Shown in pieces: positions 32,888-36,731 of a stretch of DNA of 36,731 bases. The notes below the pieces were generated by a model. That model was not told the origin of the DNA and did not search any database. It saw nothing but the letters and a program-made list of their open reading frames with translations. Source of the DNA: Catenulispora rubra (lineage in GTDB: Bacteria; Actinomycetota; Actinomycetes; Streptomycetales; Catenulisporaceae); assembly GCF_015356825.1 (NCBI RefSeq), contig NZ_JAACYW010000093.1, forward strand, positions 1 through 36,731, written 5' to 3'. Numbering within the stretch: position 1 is the stretch's first letter; every line of letters starts with the position of its first letter. The position numbers and the translations under genes were made by a program.

Positions 32888-33865
32888 ATGCGCGACGATC
32901 AACTTCCGGCACCCCAGCCCCACGCGTGTTCGGTGCTCTCCCGCGAGCTGGGCGAACCGCTGGCCGGGACGGGTGCGGTGGCCCGGGCGTGGCTGCTGGT
33001 GGAGCAGCCGGGGCCGTGGGGGCGGGCGGCGGTCACGGAGAGCCGGCTGGACCCGGAGCTGGGCGCCGAGCTGGAGGGGCGCACGGCCGGGACCCAGGTC
33101 CGGTTGGCGCTGATCCGCCGGGTGGAGGACCACCACGACAGCGCCCCGCGGCACCGCCGCTGGTTCGCCGCGTCCACGCATCCGAAGCGCACGTGGCTGG
33201 CCACCGGCGTGGTCGAGTACCCGACCGACCTGCTGAAGATCGACTTCGCGGCGCTGGACGCCGGCAATCGGCGGGCCGTGGCGGAGCTCGAGCACGAGTT
33301 CGTGGACGCGCCGCTGCTCGGGGTGTGCACCAACGGCAAGCGCGACGCCTGCTGCGCGACTGTGGGGCGCCAGGTGGCGGTCAGCGTCGAGGCTTTGGAC
33401 GCAGCCTCGGGCCCGGGCGGTCTGTATCCGTCGGTCTGGGAGATCACCCACCTCGGCGGACACCGCTTCGCGCCGACCGCGGTGGTGCTGCCGTCCGGGT
33501 ACTCCTACGGCCGGCTCGACACGGCCGCGGCCGGCCGGGTGCTGGCCGAGGCACGGGGCGGCCGGATGGCACTGGACGGGTGTCGGGGCCGGTCGACGTG
33601 GCCGCGGGCCGGGCAGGTCGCCGAGCTCGCGGTGCGGGAGGCGCTGGGCGAGACGGCGGAGGCGGCACTGGACGTGGTGTCGGTGAACCAGACCGCCGGC
33701 GACCCGGAGCCGGCGTGGACGGTGGTCGTCGAGTACGAGGACGGCCGGGCGTACGAGGTGTCGGTCACCGGTTCTTCAGCCGCCGTTCCGCGCCCGGAAA
33801 GCTGCGGCAAGGCCGACGGCACACCGCTGGAGCTGCGGGCGGACGCCGTCGATAAGATCCGGTGA
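32888..33865 (+). CDS. Sucrase/ferredoxin-like family protein, 325 aa
   Basis: Suc_Fer-like family (PF06999), related to thioredoxin-fold [2Fe-2S] ferredoxins; the name sucrase comes from an old annotation. Features: WLLVEQPGPWG at about 35-45 (a typical start motif), CTNGKRDACCATVGR (147-161) with Cys 147, 155 and 156, and WEITHLGGHRFAPTAVVLPSGYSYGRL (184-210). The second half probably binds an iron-sulfur cluster. No catalytic role is established. The ATG at 32888 begins a natural N-terminus; a longer frame from 32822 adds Arg/Cys-rich sequence without conservation. It ends one nucleotide before the start of the phosphatase gene (TGACATG), so the two are translated in tandem. Confidence 0.85.
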   Translation: MRDDQLPAPQPHACSVLSRELGEPLAGTGAVARAWLLVEQPGPWGRAAVTESRLDPELGAELEGRTAGTQVRLALIRRVEDHHDSAPRHRRWFAASTHPKRTWLATGVVEYPTDLLKIDFAALDAGNRRAVAELEHEFVDAPLLGVCTNGKRDACCATVGRQVAVSVEALDAASGPGGLYPSVWEITHLGGHRFAPTAVVLPSGYSYGRLDTAAAGRVLAEARGGRMALDGCRGRSTWPRAGQVAELAVREALGETAEAALDVVSVNQTAGDPEPAWTVVVEYEDGRAYEVSVTGSSAAVPRPESCGKADGTPLELRADAVDKIR

Positions 33866-33866
33866 C

Positions 33867-34532
33867 ATGAGTGACATACCGCTGACCGGAATCAAGAACG
33901 CCCGCGACATCGGCGGGCTGCGGACGGAGTCCGGGGCGGTGGTGCGGCCGCTGCGGCTGCTGCGCACCGCGCGCCTGAACCGGCCCACGGACGCCGACCG
34001 CGCGTGGCTGGCGTCGATCGGGCTGCGGACGGTGGTGGACCTGCGGCAGCCCTTCGAGATCAAGAGCTGGCCGGACGACCTCGGGGACCTGGAGGTGGAG
34101 CGCGTCAACGTCGCGCCGAGCCTGGACAGCGAGGGCGAGGGGACGTTCTTCGACCTCTACCTGTACTGGCTGGACCACAGCGGCGAGGCCTTCGCCGACG
34201 CGGTGCGCGCCCTGGCGCGTCCCGACGCGCTGCCTGCGCTGGTGCACTGCACGGCCGGCAAGGACCGGACCGGGGTGCTGGTGGCGATGGTGCTGGACGT
34301 GCTGGGGGTCGGGGAGAAGGCGATCGTCGCGGACTACCTGATCTCCAACGAGCGGCTGGGCACGGACCCGGGGGATGTGGTGTTCCAGCACCTGATCAGC
34401 GAGGAGCTGATCTCGGGGTCGCTGGCGCATGTGCGAGAGGGCTTCGGGAGCGTCGAAGGGTACTTGCTCGCGCACGGCGTGACCGCTGAGGAGCTCACCG
34501 CGCTGCGCGAGGGACTGCTCGGCGAGGCGTAG
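33867..34532 (+). CDS. Tyrosine/lipid phosphatase of the MptpB type, 221 aa
   Basis: Cys-based phosphatase of the Y_phosphatase3 family (PF13350) that includes M. tuberculosis PtpB. The P-loop is HCTAGKDRTG with C128 and R134, matching the HCxxGKDRTG form of the family. The N-terminal NARDIGGLRT and DLRQPFEIKSWPD region (about 11-70) is typical; the Lys in the P-loop is associated with activity on phosphoinositides as well as phosphotyrosine. No signal peptide. It starts one nucleotide after the Suc_Fer-like gene's stop, so translational coupling is likely. 22 nt separate it from the convergent WD40 gene's stop. A substrate cannot be named from sequence. Confidence 0.88.
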   Translation: MSDIPLTGIKNARDIGGLRTESGAVVRPLRLLRTARLNRPTDADRAWLASIGLRTVVDLRQPFEIKSWPDDLGDLEVERVNVAPSLDSEGEGTFFDLYLYWLDHSGEAFADAVRALARPDALPALVHCTAGKDRTGVLVAMVLDVLGVGEKAIVADYLISNERLGTDPGDVVFQHLISEELISGSLAHVREGFGSVEGYLLAHGVTAEELTALREGLLGEA

Positions 34533-34554
34533 CAGCCCCCTGGCTTGGTCTTCC

Positions 34555-36731
<2,177 letters not shown>

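Overview
The window is about 70% GC, with strong third-position G/C bias, frequent GTG starts and purine-rich ribosome binding sites. Together with sepH, a SigE-family ECF sigma factor, an Eis-type acetyltransferase, Tat-exported proteins and DmdR/IdeR-like iron boxes, this indicates a chromosomal segment of a high-GC mycelial actinobacterium (Streptomyces/Catenulispora-like; genus not resolved). From memory, dxs, acnA, sepH and parC occur in the same relative order in Streptomyces coelicolor, so the segment looks like a conserved core backbone with lineage-specific genes between. I see no tRNA, rRNA, insertion sequence, prophage or CRISPR array.

Layout. 1-1.6 kb: a free-standing alanyl-tRNA editing protein and a two-copy DUF427 protein. 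1.6-4.4 kb (minus): a GT-C membrane glycosyltransferase followed by an AlkZ-type DNA glycosylase. 4.5-6.5 kb (minus): dxs, first enzyme of the MEP isoprenoid pathway. 6.8-9.4 kb (minus): a DUF1800/DUF1501 pair, the second member with a Tat signal. 9.5-10.2 kb: an acidic TPR-like protein and a 57-residue Cys-rich protein. 10.3-13.4 kb (minus): aconitase and a SnoaL-like protein. 13.6-16.2 kb: an LCIB-type (carbonic-anhydrase-like) protein, then a SigE-family sigma factor overlapping a single-pass membrane protein. 16.3-18.4 kb: a TRIC-type channel divergent from sepH. 18.5-20.3 kb: two GNAT acetyltransferases, convergent. 20.4-24.2 kb (minus): an iron-uptake operon (EfeU-EfeO fusion, then Dyp peroxidase EfeB) behind iron boxes. 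24.4-27.2 kb (minus): a DUF5998 protein, an alkaline-phosphatase-superfamily phosphodiesterase and a rhodanese-type sulfurtransferase, divergent from parC (27.4-29.9 kb). 29.9-30.2 kb: a gene-free block dense in stem-loops. 30.2-32.8 kb (minus): an unrecognised protein and two ABC ATPases, one with an AbrB-like tail. 32.9-34.5 kb: a sucrase/ferredoxin-like protein and a MptpB-type phosphatase, coupled. 34.6 kb to the end (minus): a WD40 protein whose reading frame runs off the window.

Two sequence-level patterns stand out. First, short tandem repeats of different sequence and period (8-21 bp) sit at the 3' ends of about nine genes, and in several the stop codon lies inside a repeat unit; two of these loci share a 15-nt core. 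Second, perfect stem-loops lie at many gene ends, and after parC four stem-loops follow each other within about 260 nt, more than termination needs. Other points of interest are the EfeU-EfeO fusion, a Dyp peroxidase with about 125 residues of repetitive sequence ahead of its Tat motif, a bacterial LCIB homologue, a Gly-to-Ser change in the ParC quinolone-pocket motif and an orphan Cys-rich mini-protein.
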